This document shows, piece by piece, positions 9,467 through 18,922 of a stretch of DNA of 22,741 nt; within the stretch, counting starts at the first letter, position 1; every line of letters starts with the position of its first letter. The notes beneath the pieces are model-generated. The model did not search any database and was not told where the DNA came from. It was given only the letters and a program-made list of their open reading frames with translations. The position numbers were made by a program, and so were the translations under genes. The stretch is from Chara braunii (taxonomy: Eukaryota > Streptophyta > Charophyceae > Charales > Characeae). Location of the stretch: NCBI GenBank assembly GCA_003427395.1, contig BFEA01000269.1, forward strand, positions 1,802,642-1,825,382, read 5' to 3'.

Positions 9467-10611
9467 CTAATCATCCATCACGGCTCCTACACGTCCTGGA
9501 CCGTTAGCTATGGGAGCTGCAGCTGCAGGCGCGATCCCGGCTCGAGGCTGCATGGCACGATGGGGGCAATCTCGGGCCAAGTGTCCCGGCTGATGACATG
9601 TAAAACAGGCATTTGCCGCTGTCCCGGCTGGCCCTGCTGCAACTTGTGCAGCGGCCATGCCTCCCTGCATTGGTGCTCGCACCGTAATCGGTCGCATATT
9701 CCGCATCATAGCTTCTAATCGGGCGTTGTGCTCTCGCTGTTCCTTATTGCTTTCTTGGATTAGACTAACCAACGTTTTAGTTAGCTCCAAGATAGCAGTA
9801 GACTCATTCGTTTTTGCGGGTGACTCGATGGTGGGTGGCGGTGGAGGTGGCCGAGTTACGGTTGGGGACGTCATTACCGGGATCTGCCTGTCTACAGTCA
9901 CTCCATGGGGTGCGGTCCTCGGTGTTACCTGCTCTACATACGTAACGGGTCCGACTACGAATCCCATGTTTTCGAATTTGTTTTGTAGTGCGGCCAGTTC
10001 CGCCCTTGCTTTCACAAGTTCGGACGAGTCTCCTTCTCTACCGTAATCCTTATTTTCTAAGAAGTTTGCTGCGAATTTCCGCTCCATCTCTTCGGCAGCG
10101 TTCATAATTTGCTGCAGCGTGTGATTAATGGGAGAGAAGTTTTTACGTAGCTTCCCCCGAATCGTTCTGTTACGTAGTCCATCAATGAACAGGTCCCGGC
10201 TTACCTGCTCGCCTCGCTCAGTCTTTACAAACATTCGATGAAATCTGTTCCAATACTCGACAATGGATTCGAGTGGTTTCTGGACTCGATCCTTGATCAT
10301 ATAGAGTGCTTGTTCGGGGTGAACAAATCGAAGTGGTTCATGAAATCCCACTCGAATGTGGGAAGATCCACCCATACATAAGTGCTATACCAATGATGGG
10401 CGTCTCCCCCCATCCGCGCGGGGATGTTGATCTGAGCTTCATCGTTAGTACACCGCTGAGCTCATAGCGTGGCCAACCATGCTCCTGCGAGATGATGTGC
10501 TGGGTCAAATAAATAAAGATCTGGTGGAGCCGCAGGGGTTCGCGCAAGCGGGTTAGGCGGTTGATTGGGGATGGCCGCCGCAGCGGCTGCTGCAGCAGCG
10601 GCCGCAGCCAT
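9467..10611 (-). pseudogene. gag with CCHC zinc knuckle (broken)
   Basis: Gag forms the virus-like particle and packages element RNA. The start is chosen at ATG 10611-10609, which opens with a run of alanines and lies about 155 bases after the primer-binding site. An in-frame TGA is at 10462-10464, and a frameshift near 10330 joins the frame that ends at TAG 9467-9469. The capsid-like part contains EYWNRFHRMFVKTERGEQ and FIDGLRNRTIRGKL, as in the retrotransposon gag family. A Pro-rich stretch and a coiled region (about 9720-9800) precede the knuckle C-x2-C-x4-H-x4-C (CFTCHQPGHLARDC, 9566-9607). The protein is about 380 residues, normal for the family. The TAG sits at the gag/pol boundary and is followed by GGG GGA. 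Confidence 0.88.
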
Positions 10612-10766
10612 GACGCCTGCTCGCCTTGTGGCGGAGGTTCGGCTTCGTGTAGCTACAGGACTACGTCGACGCGTATTATCAGCTGGAGGGCGCCTACGTG
10701 GAGCCAGATCGCCTCGCCTTAGCCAGTATTGAGTCTACAGACCCTTATCGTTTAGCCACGTGTCGG
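10612..10766 (-). other. Leader between primer-binding site and gag
   Basis: About 155 bases of untranslated leader, the expected place for packaging signals. No distinct structure or open frame was found in it. Confidence 0.5.
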
Positions 10767-10778
10767 GCTCTGATACCA
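10767..10778 (-). other. Primer-binding site, initiator tRNA-Met type
   Basis: The minus strand reads TGGTATCAGAGC directly after the LTR. This is the well-known primer-binding sequence complementary to the 3' end of plant initiator tRNA-Met, used to start minus-strand cDNA. It fixes the element's direction. Comparison with the left LTR suggests the LTR's last few bases before the site have been lost. Confidence 0.92.
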
Positions 10779-11293
10779 ACCTCACGCCCAGCGCGACTTC
10801 CTGATCGGAGTGAGATGTGGGCCTGGAAGTGCAAAAAGGGGTGTGCCAAGGATTTTTGGGAAGTGGGGGCGGAGTCCCAGGTCAGAACTAAGATCTCCTG
10901 TGGCAAGGCTCAGGGGTATAGATGCAATAAAGCGGCGGGAAAGTTACGGGCGAGGGCTTATACGTTGGTTTCGCAAGACCGTTCGATCCCGACGTGTTCG
11001 TCGACGTGTTCGTCGGTTTGGGGAAGCCGGGCGGAGTGGTCCTAGGGGCCTGGGCCTTCGGGACCCGCCACGTGTCGCCTGCTGGTGCGGGGTATGTCTC
11101 GGCGTCGCGGCTTTGGGCTTTCGGAAATTATCGTGCCGGCTGCAATTCCTACACGGAGTTCGCGGCCAGTAGGGGGTTATGGAATTCCACGGTACCACTG
11201 TAAGCTGATGATAGGGGAGAAGAAGATGATAAGGCGGGAAATGAGGAGCGACAATGACGAAACCAGGGGATATAAAATATTGCGTGTTATAAG

Positions 11294-12328
11294 CAGGGTT
11301 GTCAAGCCCCGGCCCCGGGGCCCCGGGGCCCCGGCGGGGGTCCGGGGGTCCGGGGGTGGGCACCCCCAGCCCCGGCTCCAGACCCCCCCCCNNNNNNNNN
11401 NNNNNNNNNNNNNNNNNNNNNNNNNNNNNNNNNNNNNNNNNNNNNNNNNNNNNNNNNNNNNNNNNNNNNNNNNNNNNNNNNNNNNNNNNNNNNNNNNNNN
11501 NNNNNNNNNNNNNNNNNNNNNNNNNNNNNNNNNNNNNNNNNNNNNNNNNNNNNNNNNNNNNNNNNNNNNNNNNNNNNNNNNNNNNNNNNNNNNNNNNNNN
11601 NNNNNNNNNNNNNNNNNNNNNNNNNNNNNNNNNNNNNNNNNNNNNNNNNNNNNNNNNNNNNNNNNNNNNNNNNNNNNNNNNNNNNNNNNNNNNNNNNNNN
11701 NNNNNNNNNNNNNNNNNNNNNNNNNNNNNNNNNNNNNNNNNNNNNNNNNNNNNNNNNNNNNNNNNNNNNNNNNNNNNNNNNNNNNNNNNNNNNNNNNNNN
11801 NNNNNNNNNNNNNNNNNNNNNNNNNNNNNNNNNNNNNNNNNNNNNNNNNNNNNNNNNNNNNNNNNNNNNNNNNNNNNNNNNNNNNNNNNNNNNNNNNNNN
11901 NNNNNNNNNNNNNNNNNNNNNNNNNNNNNNNNNNNNNNNNNNNNNNNNNNNNNNNNNNNNNNNNNNNNNNNNNNNNNNNNNNNNNNNNNNNNNNNNNNNN
12001 NNNNNNNNNNNNNNNNNNNNNNNNNNNNNNNNNNNNNNNNNNNNNNNNNNNNNNNNNNNNNNNNNNNNNNNNNNNNNNNNNNNNNNNNNNNNNNNNNNNN
12101 NNNNNNNNNNNNNNNNNNNNNNNNNNNNNNNNNNNNNNNNNNNNNNNNNNNNNNNNNNNNNNNNNNNNNNNNNNNNNNNNNNNNNNNNNNNNNNNNNNNN
12201 NNNNNNNNNNNNNNNNNNNNNNNNNNNNNNNNNNNNNNNNNNNNNNNNNNNNNNNNNNNNNNNNNNNNNNNNNNNNNNNNNNNNNNNNNNNNNNNNNNNN
12301 NNNNNNNNNNNNNNNNNNNNNNNNNNNN
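11294..12328. mobile_element. Probable nested hAT-like DNA transposon, mostly in an assembly gap
   Basis: Sequence absent from the left LTR begins CAGGGTTGTCAAG, which resembles hAT-superfamily termini (CAGGG start). It continues as about 85 bases of extremely GC-rich CCGGGG repeats before the Ns. The eight bases before it, GTTATAAG (11286-11293), fit the hAT target pattern nTnnnnAn. The matching duplicate and the other end would lie in the gap, together with about 89 bp of LTR, so neither can be seen. It could instead be a GC-rich satellite expansion. Confidence 0.45.
11392..12328. other. Assembly gap (937 N)
   Basis: A run of 937 undetermined bases follows a C homopolymer in very GC-rich sequence. 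The stated length may be an estimate. Any open frame spanning it is meaningless. Confidence 0.99.
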
Positions 12329-12503
12329 AATTTCGGGTTGCTCAGATTTCCTCGTAACCGACGTTGTTCTTCTTCCCAGAGTTCCCGATATCCGAAATAC
12401 GCGCCGAAATCCTCGGAATTCCAAAATACGTCGGAGTTTCGCGAGCTCGTCATTCTTTCATCCTACACACCCTAGGGGACAAGCTGTTTGGGGAAATCAC
12501 CGT

Positions 12504-12555
12504 CCGCAAGTGCGTAAGAAAGACGCGAATGAGTCGCACTTACGCGCACTTGCGG
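12504..12555. other. Hairpin in the right LTR
   Basis: Exact counterpart of the hairpin at 958-1009, with the same arms and bulge. It lies in the transcribed leader in the element's sense. Confidence 0.6.
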
Positions 12556-12944
12556 GCGATGGTTAACCCGATCCTGTGGATATCAACTCCCAGTCTGGCG
12601 AAGGGCTTACCTTGTGCGACAGATAGGACACAAACTATGGGTCCGGGTGGTCCGGACGCGTGTAAGCCGCACTCCGTTCGGATCGTGCTTACATGCGTGC
12701 ATACGATACGTCAGGTCATGCTTGTCAGACTATCATTGTGAGACGACAGACATCCAATCGATCATGCCAACATGCCATCTCCATTCCCATCCGATTTCAT
12801 AAGTCCGGGACGTCAATCAAAAACGAAGTGCAAGATGTGCGCGGGTTATCCATACATCATTTCGCGAAAAGAAAGTCCGAGAAAGAAATCAAAACGGAAA
12901 ACATTGAGAGAAAACCAAGTCGAAACAAAAGACAAACACCAAAA

Positions 12945-12952
12945 TTTATATA
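12945..12952 (-). promoter_or_regulatory. Candidate TATA box of the 5' LTR
   Basis: TATATAAA on the minus strand, at the same place as in the left LTR. As this is the 5' LTR, it would be the copy that drove the full-length element transcript, starting near 12915. Confidence 0.5.
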
Positions 12953-14086
12953 CACAGATGAAAAAGGAACGAAAAGGAAAGATGCAAATCCATGCCCAAC
13001 TCAACCTCAACTCCCTTTCTCTCTCACTCTCCGATGCCGACAGTCTGTCGTCGCGCACCAACCCACGAAGTCGTCACCCCGCTTAGTCCTCCTGCGCCCG
13101 TCAGGTTCCCTCCACGCCCACAGTCCGTCGTGGCCCGCGTCAACCCCGTGCATTCGGCACCAGCTCGTCGGGTCACCCGACTCCCACTTCACTCACCTCT
13201 TACTTCGCTCGTGTGCCGACAGTCCGTCATCGCGCAACCCCGAGCTTCCAGCAATAGTTAAGAGAGCAAGTTAATCGCGCAGCCGGAATTTATAGCGTGC
13301 ATGCATGCGCGAAGAACACGGAATTACAAGGACGTGGATAGATGGGGGAAAGGGAGTGCCTGCGTTTCAATGGTCGGGCCGCGGCGTGGGGGACGTACCC
13401 ACTCCACGCATCGATCCGGACATGCAAACGCGGCTACTCAATGTAGGCAAGGGGGGGGGGAGAGGAAGAAACGAGGCGAGAAGAAGAAGAAGCAAGAAAC
13501 AGAAGGATACAGTTACAAAAGTGTGCGCCAAAAATTACAGTTGCAAAAGGATTAAGGCGCCAATTAATCAAGGTTCTGGTGCAGCAGCAGGAAAGAGCGC
13601 GCGAGCATGCAGAGCAGCGCCCCAGAAACACAGAAATTCCAAAATTCCTGAATTCCTAGCTAGCCTGCCGAAGAGGTCCGAAAAGAAAATCAAAATTCCG
13701 AAGGCCGTATGGCTCCGACCAAGATTCGAAAAGAAAATTCAAGAAAGAAATTCAAAAAGAGACACCGAAATTCCCGCGCGATGTCTGCGCGCCCAAAATT
13801 CCGATAAAACAAAATTAAGAGAAGGGAAACGAAAGAAAAGAAGAGATGTCAACATTTATTAATCGATTACTCGGCGCGCACTCCGCATCCGACCAAGTTT
13901 TGCCCCCTTTTCCCCTGGTATTCCCAAAATGTCCCCAACTGTCATCAGGGGCTCGTGCGCGAGCGAAGAAACAACGAAGAAAGCAAGGACACACATGTAA
14001 TTTTCCATCAACCCGTCCAATGGACGTGGGACCCCGCTTAGCACTTCGCGCCGAAAGTCGCGCATTACAGAAGCTAGTTCATCACA

Positions 14087-14090
14087 AGCC
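14087..14090. repeat. Target-site duplication, right copy (AGCC)
   Basis: Matches 176-179 directly outside the other LTR. Confidence 0.6.
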
Positions 14091-14400
14091 CGCCAACAGG
14101 GCCACGGAGCCAACTTTAAGAGATACTACAAGACTTCAACATAGAATAGGAAGGGTCACCTGACGAGGATTGGGGAGAAGCAGTTCGCTACTTGTCTGCC
14201 TCCAACTCCCACAGCAGTAGACATATGATCTGTGTCCATGACCACTCAATTAAGGTTTAATGCAGGTTGTCAGGCAGGCAAGAAACTCAAGCAATTTGGT
14301 AGTTATACTTTCTTTTTTCGGTACTTTGTAGGTGAGCCCTGCAGCTGACTGTCACCACAAATTTATGTCTGATCAAACGAACAGCTATAATGTTCAGGGA

Positions 14401-14450
14401 GGTTGGACCCGCTTTCCAGCAGGTGCTGCTCCCCACCAATAGATGGAGCC
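14401..14450 (+). repeat. Inverted repeat, left arm
   Basis: About 50 bases, including TTTCCAGCAGGTG and CTCCCCACCAATAGA, recur in reverse complement at 15624-15673 with roughly 90 percent identity. Fragments of the same sequence in the right-arm orientation are at 15281-15298 and 15387-15412. The layout suggests a dispersed repeat present in several orientations, or a foldback element. Confidence 0.6.
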
Positions 14451-14521
14451 TTCCCCGAGAATGCTACCGTGGTGCCTGCTCATACCCCAGCACCTCTAGC
14501 ATCCACTCAGGTTGCTCTTTC

Positions 14522-14550
14522 AAAAAAAAAAAAAAAAAAAAAAAAAAAAA
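14522..14550 (+). repeat. Poly-A tract, 29 bases
   Basis: Uninterrupted run of 29 A. No clear target-site duplication was found around it, so it cannot be assigned to a retroposon tail. Confidence 0.9.
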
Positions 14551-14919
14551 CGAAGGATGCTGCACAAGGGACGGGCTTTCCCTTGAAGGAAAACACTGGG
14601 CCAAACTACCGCAAAGGGAAAATAACTTGCCTTCTCTCGCGAGGTTGCACAGGCAGCGGACAGTTCTCTTTGTGTTCTCCTTTTTTTCATTTACTTCTCC
14701 AATGTTTCCAATTGAGGGTGCCTCCCCCCACCCCGCCCCCCTACTCCCAAGTTCGCACTCACCCAGAAAGAGTGGCGTGAAACAGCACCCAATAGCAGCA
14801 CGTTGTGGCAGTCTTAAAACACTGCCACTGTTTATGTCCAAGACGCTGGCCGCAGCGGTGGAGTCCCAGAAGGTTTCCTGTGTACAGTTTCCGCCAGCTG
14901 AGCTGCATTCCAGCCCCTC

Positions 14920-14922
<3 letters not shown>

Positions 14923-14963
<41 letters not shown>

Positions 14964-14982
14964 GTGCGCGCGCGCGCGCGCG
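14923..14982. repeat. (CT)n followed by (CG)n microsatellite
   Basis: About 40 bases of CT dinucleotides (14923-14963, with one GT) run into about 17 bases of alternating CG (14966-14982). The first is a polypyrimidine tract that can form triplex DNA and the second is a classic Z-DNA sequence. Apparent Arg/Glu-rich frames on the minus strand here are artefacts of the repeat. Confidence 0.9.
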
Positions 14983-15155
14983 GCGCTCAAGAAGAAGAAA
15001 CAATAACCCTGCTCCTGTTCCACCACATGTCACAAAGCAATCTACTGATCTGCTCATCATCAGCCCTCTGGCAGAGACCGAAATGACCCTCTCATAGGCA
15101 ACCTATATGCCAATTGGGGGTAGCCCAAAAGAGGGGAAAAAACAAAGAAAAGGGC

Positions 15156-15195
15156 ACCCTGCTGCCACTTTTTTTTTTTTTTACCCTGCTGCCAC
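15156..15195 (-). mobile_element. Poly-A-only retro-insertion with 13-bp target duplication
   Basis: ACCCTGCTGCCAC occurs perfectly at 15156-15168 and 15183-15195, separated only by 14 T. A perfect 13-bp direct repeat around a pure homopolymer is what target-primed reverse transcription leaves when the copied RNA is truncated to its poly-A tail (minus-strand orientation). Slippage or a chance duplication is the alternative. Confidence 0.6.
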
Positions 15196-15623
15196 ATTCG
15201 GAGCTGGCACTATCATTATTTGGAGGCTCTCCCTTTGGGGGGAGGTGTAAGCCCCCTCCCAACGTAGTGCTCATCCCAGCAGATGGCTCCAATCTATTCG
15301 TTTTTTTTGGGTCTTTTATTATCTAATTTAACTCAGCCAATGGCTGTGCCTTATGGCTGGTTTCAGTTTCTTTGTGAGGAGGAGCATGTGCTGGAAACCA
15401 GGTCCAATGTCCAGCTTGCATGCTCAGACTCTTAGACTACATTCACACTAAGGCTTCTGCTCCACAGATTAGTTTGGAGATTTCCCCGACTGAAATCGGG
15501 GCTCCACTGCAAAAAAGAAGACTTTTTTTTTTTGGTTTTTGGAAGAAACATAATTGGCGTGAGAGCACATGTTAGCAGGAGTTGGTAAGAGCATCCTCCT
15601 CTAGCAGGCCTCGCAGGGTAGAT

Positions 15624-15673
15624 GGCTCCAGTCTATTGGTGGGGAGCTGCACCTGCTGGAAACGGGGTCCAGC
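15624..15673 (-). repeat. Inverted repeat, right arm
   Basis: Reverse complement of 14401-14450 with a few mismatches and one 2-base gap. The enclosed segment is about 1.17 kb and contains no recognised gene. Confidence 0.6.
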
Positions 15674-16768
15674 GTCCCTTTAATGACATGCACCAGGAGC
15701 CAGGTTTTCAAGAACCCATCAAATGGGTACACAGCAGGAGGCAACATTGATTACCCTCTCCAGGAGGGGATTGACTGACCTCCCTTTTACGAAGCAAACA
15801 CAAACAACCCTAGTTACTTGCCCTGTCCATCTTCCCCTTGACCATCCGTGATTGTCCCTCGCCCCAGCACACGAGAGATAGTCTGTGTTTCATCCTTCTG
15901 TGGGGAAGCCCAACCCTAATCCCACTTTTGTCGCGTACATCGGTGTCATGGTAGGACATGGGCACGAGCCGTAGAGATTTCCACCAGCCACGGAGGCGGT
16001 TATGCAATTCGGCCGAGGAGAAAGAGAAGCCGTCTACTGCAGAGACAAAGAATATGTGAATCCGAAAGGCAAGCATCCCTTCCTGAAAATTTCCGTCGGA
16101 GGAGAGGTCGAGTTCCACAGCGAGTTGATGGCGTCCATTGTCATGCAGAACCTACCGCACGAAGCCCCCTCCAGTATATGTTCACGGCTCAGCCCATCTG
16201 CAACCTCCAGTGGCAGGTTGTCCATGGCAGCAATTCTGGATGATGGGCTTCCTTGTTTTGACTTGAGCAGTGTTTTTGCGCCACTTCGGTATGTCAGGTA
16301 TACTGGTCAGCTTTCCGTCTCTCGGTCAACCTGCTCCGGATCTCTTACCTCCTTCGCAGGCACGGTCAGCTTATGACGCTCACTGCACTGTGTCTCTCCT
16401 CTCGTGCTCGAGTTTGATAAGCACAACTCGTCACCCGTAGGTGGGGACGAGGAGGAGGGAGGATATCCTATGACCCCGCCTCGTTTCAGGGTTTCACCAT
16501 GGCGGTCACCTTCTACGACGCGATGTGGTTGCCCGTATGCCTTCCGGTCGAGCCTCGTCGGCCGGCGGTAACGGAGATTTTTCCCCCCAAAGCTGCTGGC
16601 GACTATTTTGGATGTGTGGGCTTGTCCACGACTGTGATCAGGGCTGATCTGAGGGCTCTCCAAACTTATCTCGGTGCCGCCCCTACTCTTTTCACAAGAG
16701 TTCAGTTAGTGTTTACTCATCTGCATCTGGTCAGTGGACCCACTATGTAGTATTTTGGAAAATGGAAA

Positions 16769-16814
16769 ATCGAGCACATCTTTTTTTCTTTTTTTTTTTT
16801 ATATCGAGCACGTC
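16769..16814 (-). mobile_element. Second poly-A-only retro-insertion candidate
   Basis: ATCGAGCACATC (16769-16780) and ATCGAGCACGTC (16803-16814), one mismatch, flank a tract of 19 T with a single C, then AT. The arrangement is the same as at 15156-15195. Confidence 0.5.
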
Positions 16815-17344
16815 TTTCAGAAGAGCCTTCCGAACCTTTGGTTCACAACTGTGTTTTGTTGGCATTGTAATGGTGCTAGGGGGTGCTCATAGTCACTGAT
16901 TAGGAATGTTCCCTCTGGAGTTGGAGCTCCACCCTGTGAGGACTGCACAAGATGGGAGGTGCAGTGCTTTTGAGGGGTGGTGCGGTATGGAGAGTTTGCC
17001 TCCTCTGGAGCTGGGCTGATTTAGGGCTGGATCAGCCCGGCGGTTGGGGCAGAGGGGACAAAGAGTTTTTGCTGCTGTTTCACCAGGGTGAGTGTTGGGG
17101 TGGGCTGTCTTACTTGGAGGGAGTAGGACAGGGGGGAGAGGGGGAACTTCAGCTCTGTGGGGGCATGCTCTTGGGGAAATTGCATGTCGCTGAGGGAGTA
17201 GGGGTGTCGGTTTAGGGGGCTGTTCTGAACTGGGGCTGGTGAGGTGAAGGGGGCTCCTCTCGGCGGAGGCAGTGGAGGGACAGGCCTGGGGGTTGTTTTT
17301 TTTTTAAGGGGTAACTAGGGGGCAGTCACGAAAGCAGTTTGTAA

Positions 17345-18922
17345 ATGCATTTCGAACTGCCTCTTTGGAGTCCAGTACGGTCCCGAGTTTCAACTGCTGT
17401 CGAAACTCTTGACATGCACAAAACTCACAAGGCCGAGTTTGCAACTGCAGTCCAGTCCGGCATGTGGCGGTCTTGTTTTTTTTTGTTTTTTTTTTCCGGC
17501 TGTGTTGAGTCTAATGTTGAGTCTAGGTCTTGCTACAACTGCTGGGAACGTGGACATATATCTCGATTTTGTCCGTATCCGGATAGGAGATTGAACGGTA
17601 ATCAGGGTGCTCCTGGTGCTGCTCCTACTCCGCTTCTTACCCTCCCTCCTAACAACAACTCCGGTGTCGGGACTGTTGCTCCTGCCCTGGCCTACTCTGG
17701 TCAATCGAATGGTGGCGGCTGGTTAGGCAAGCGGGCGTATACTCTTGAGGAACGTGTGGCGAAGATTAGTCAGAGACATGAGGCGGAAGAAGCAAAGGAG
17801 AAAGCATGGAAAGAAGAAGAGGAGAGAATGAAACGAAAGCAGGAAGAAGACGATAGGCTGATGCGGGAAAAGAAAGAACGTGATGAGTTCCAGCATTCGA
17901 TTAAGCAGAAGCTTGCCGAGAGTTTAAATAAAGTGTACTCGGCCATCGATGGAAAGAAGCGGACTGAACCAGGTGATGTAGAGCAGTTGAAGGCCACCGT
18001 TGAGGGACTGCAACAACGATTAGCGGGTGCAGGCACTTCTACGGACAAGCATGCGCATGATGCTGCGATTGATGAGCTGGCACGTATTCGACGAGAGCAA
18101 GGAGAAATGAAGGCGGATGCTGGGAAACGATTGTCCGCACTGGAAGACGTTGTGATGACACTGCAAAGGCAGTGTGAGGAAGCTGAAGCTGCTGCTGAGT
18201 GATGGAAGGCGGAGGCTCTGCGTCCCGGTAACAAACGTGGGAGCATCGCGGTGGGCGCTACACCATCAACGCAAGCTCGTGTTCGAACCCGGATTGGAGG
18301 GAGCGAATCACCCAAAGTGCATGTTGAGACACCGAGGCGGCATGGAGGTCGATTTGAAGGGTATCGTCGAACGTCACCAAATGGAGGTCGAGGCGCTGCA
18401 AAAAGCCTGCAAACTCTGCCCATCAATGAGATGAATGCGCGCAAGGAATCGGAACTCGAGGTGGAGAGATTAAAAGAATCATTGGCGCGATTGGAAATGG
18501 AAAGAAGAACTACGTCACGTGGAACCAATCTTAAGACACGTCTGGATGATGCGGCAACTAATAAGGATAAGGAGAATGGAGTTGTCAATAACGATGTGGG
18601 AACGTCTCTGCGCAAGAATAAGGACAAGGAACCGAATGTGGTATCCAATTTGGTTGATCGTCATGCTTTTGTTCGTGCTAATCGGAAGGATCTGCGGGCC
18701 AGGAATAAGGAGTTTGTGATGAAGGTTTGTGAGCAAGAAGGAGTTGAGTACACTACACTGGATCTGACGAAAGAAGCGATCGTGCAAGCAAGAGCGGCTA
18801 AGGTATTTGACGACGACGGTGGAAGAGGTAAGAAAGGGAAGGAGGCTGTCACTATGTCGATTTCGAACGATGTTGCGGGTTGTGCTACAACCGGGGATCG
18901 GGATGACTCGGCCGCTTCTTAG
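17345..18922 (+). pseudogene. ORF1 of the Penelope-like element: CCHC knuckle and coiled coils
   Basis: A gag-like protein, presumably binding the element RNA. One frame runs through with a single TGA at 18200-18202. It has a zinc knuckle C-x2-C-x4-H-x4-C (CYNCWERGHISRFC, 17531-17572), a Gly/Pro/Asn linker, then long charged coiled coil (about 17750-18200, for example KEEEERMKRKQEEDDRLMRE). After the stop it continues with a basic linker, more coiled coil and a C-terminal part ending DRDDSAAS. Between about 18335 and 18425 the coiled-coil sense moves to another frame and back, so two compensating indels are likely. Sequence before the knuckle includes a poly-T-encoded Phe run and is probably not genuine; the true start is unknown. 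Confidence 0.65.

Larger units (their letters stand above)
180..14086 (-). mobile_element. Ty3/gypsy LTR retrotransposon, rearranged and inactive
   Basis: This is a complete but dead element flanked by long direct LTRs, with the AGCC target duplication outside. Orientation is fixed by the primer-binding site on the minus strand next to the right LTR and by gag, protease and reverse transcriptase reading leftwards from it. RNase H, integrase and accessory frames occupy 3215-6880 on the opposite strand. Turning that block round gives the standard Ty3/gypsy order gag-PR-RT-RH-IN. The element is about 13.9 kb here, including a nested insertion and a 937-base gap in the right LTR. Every coding segment carries at least one stop or frameshift. 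No clear polypurine tract is visible next to the left LTR. Confidence 0.9.
10779..14086 (-). repeat. 5' LTR (right copy), interrupted by a nested insertion and gap
   Basis: This matches 191-2578 of the left LTR apart from an insertion that begins at 11294 and runs into the N gap. After the gap (12329 on) the two LTRs appear identical for about 580 bp. It ends CATCACA, one change from the left LTR's CGTCACA, followed by AGCC. At its inner edge the terminal GCGTCACA seen in the left copy is missing, consistent with a 12-bp deletion between two TTGG tetramers. A 12-bp unit (GACGTGTTCGTC) is duplicated near 10990-11013. It keeps the TATA box at 12945-12952 and the hairpin. Confidence 0.92.
14091..17344. 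other. Gene-free interval with simple repeats
   Basis: About 3.25 kb with no recognised gene. It holds the inverted repeat, poly-A, (CT)n/(CG)n and poly-T features listed separately. The stretch 16860-17340 is G-rich and low in complexity. Short open frames at 16002-16376 and 16499-16750 (the latter with an ACCATGG start context) match no family I know. On this evidence I do not call them genes; they could be exon remnants. Confidence 0.5.

Noticed and set aside
11085-12566. Very long open frames across the N gap
   Set aside because: They are open only because undetermined bases contain no stops.
180-14086. Element reading on the plus strand, with the left LTR as the 5' LTR
   Set aside because: No tRNA-complementary site follows the left LTR, while a clear initiator-tRNA-Met site adjoins the right LTR on the minus strand and gag reads away from it.
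14390-14460. CTCF-like motif (CCAGCAGGTG) in the inverted-repeat arm
   Set aside because: CTCF is an animal factor and the window looks green-lineage. The match is partial and belongs to a repeat.
14464-15060. Arg/Glu-rich frame on the minus strand
   Set aside because: Its composition is produced by the (CT)n/(CG)n microsatellite and the poly-A run; there is no domain.
16002-16376. Possible gene of 124 codons, with neighbouring frames on the minus strand (16307-16663)
   Set aside because: No recognisable family, competing frames on both strands, and a nearby simple-repeat context. It may be an exon remnant, but it cannot be supported from sequence alone.
16499-16750. 83-codon frame with a strong ACCATGG start context
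   Set aside because: Short, with no family similarity I can recognise and no intron signals or neighbouring exons to support it.
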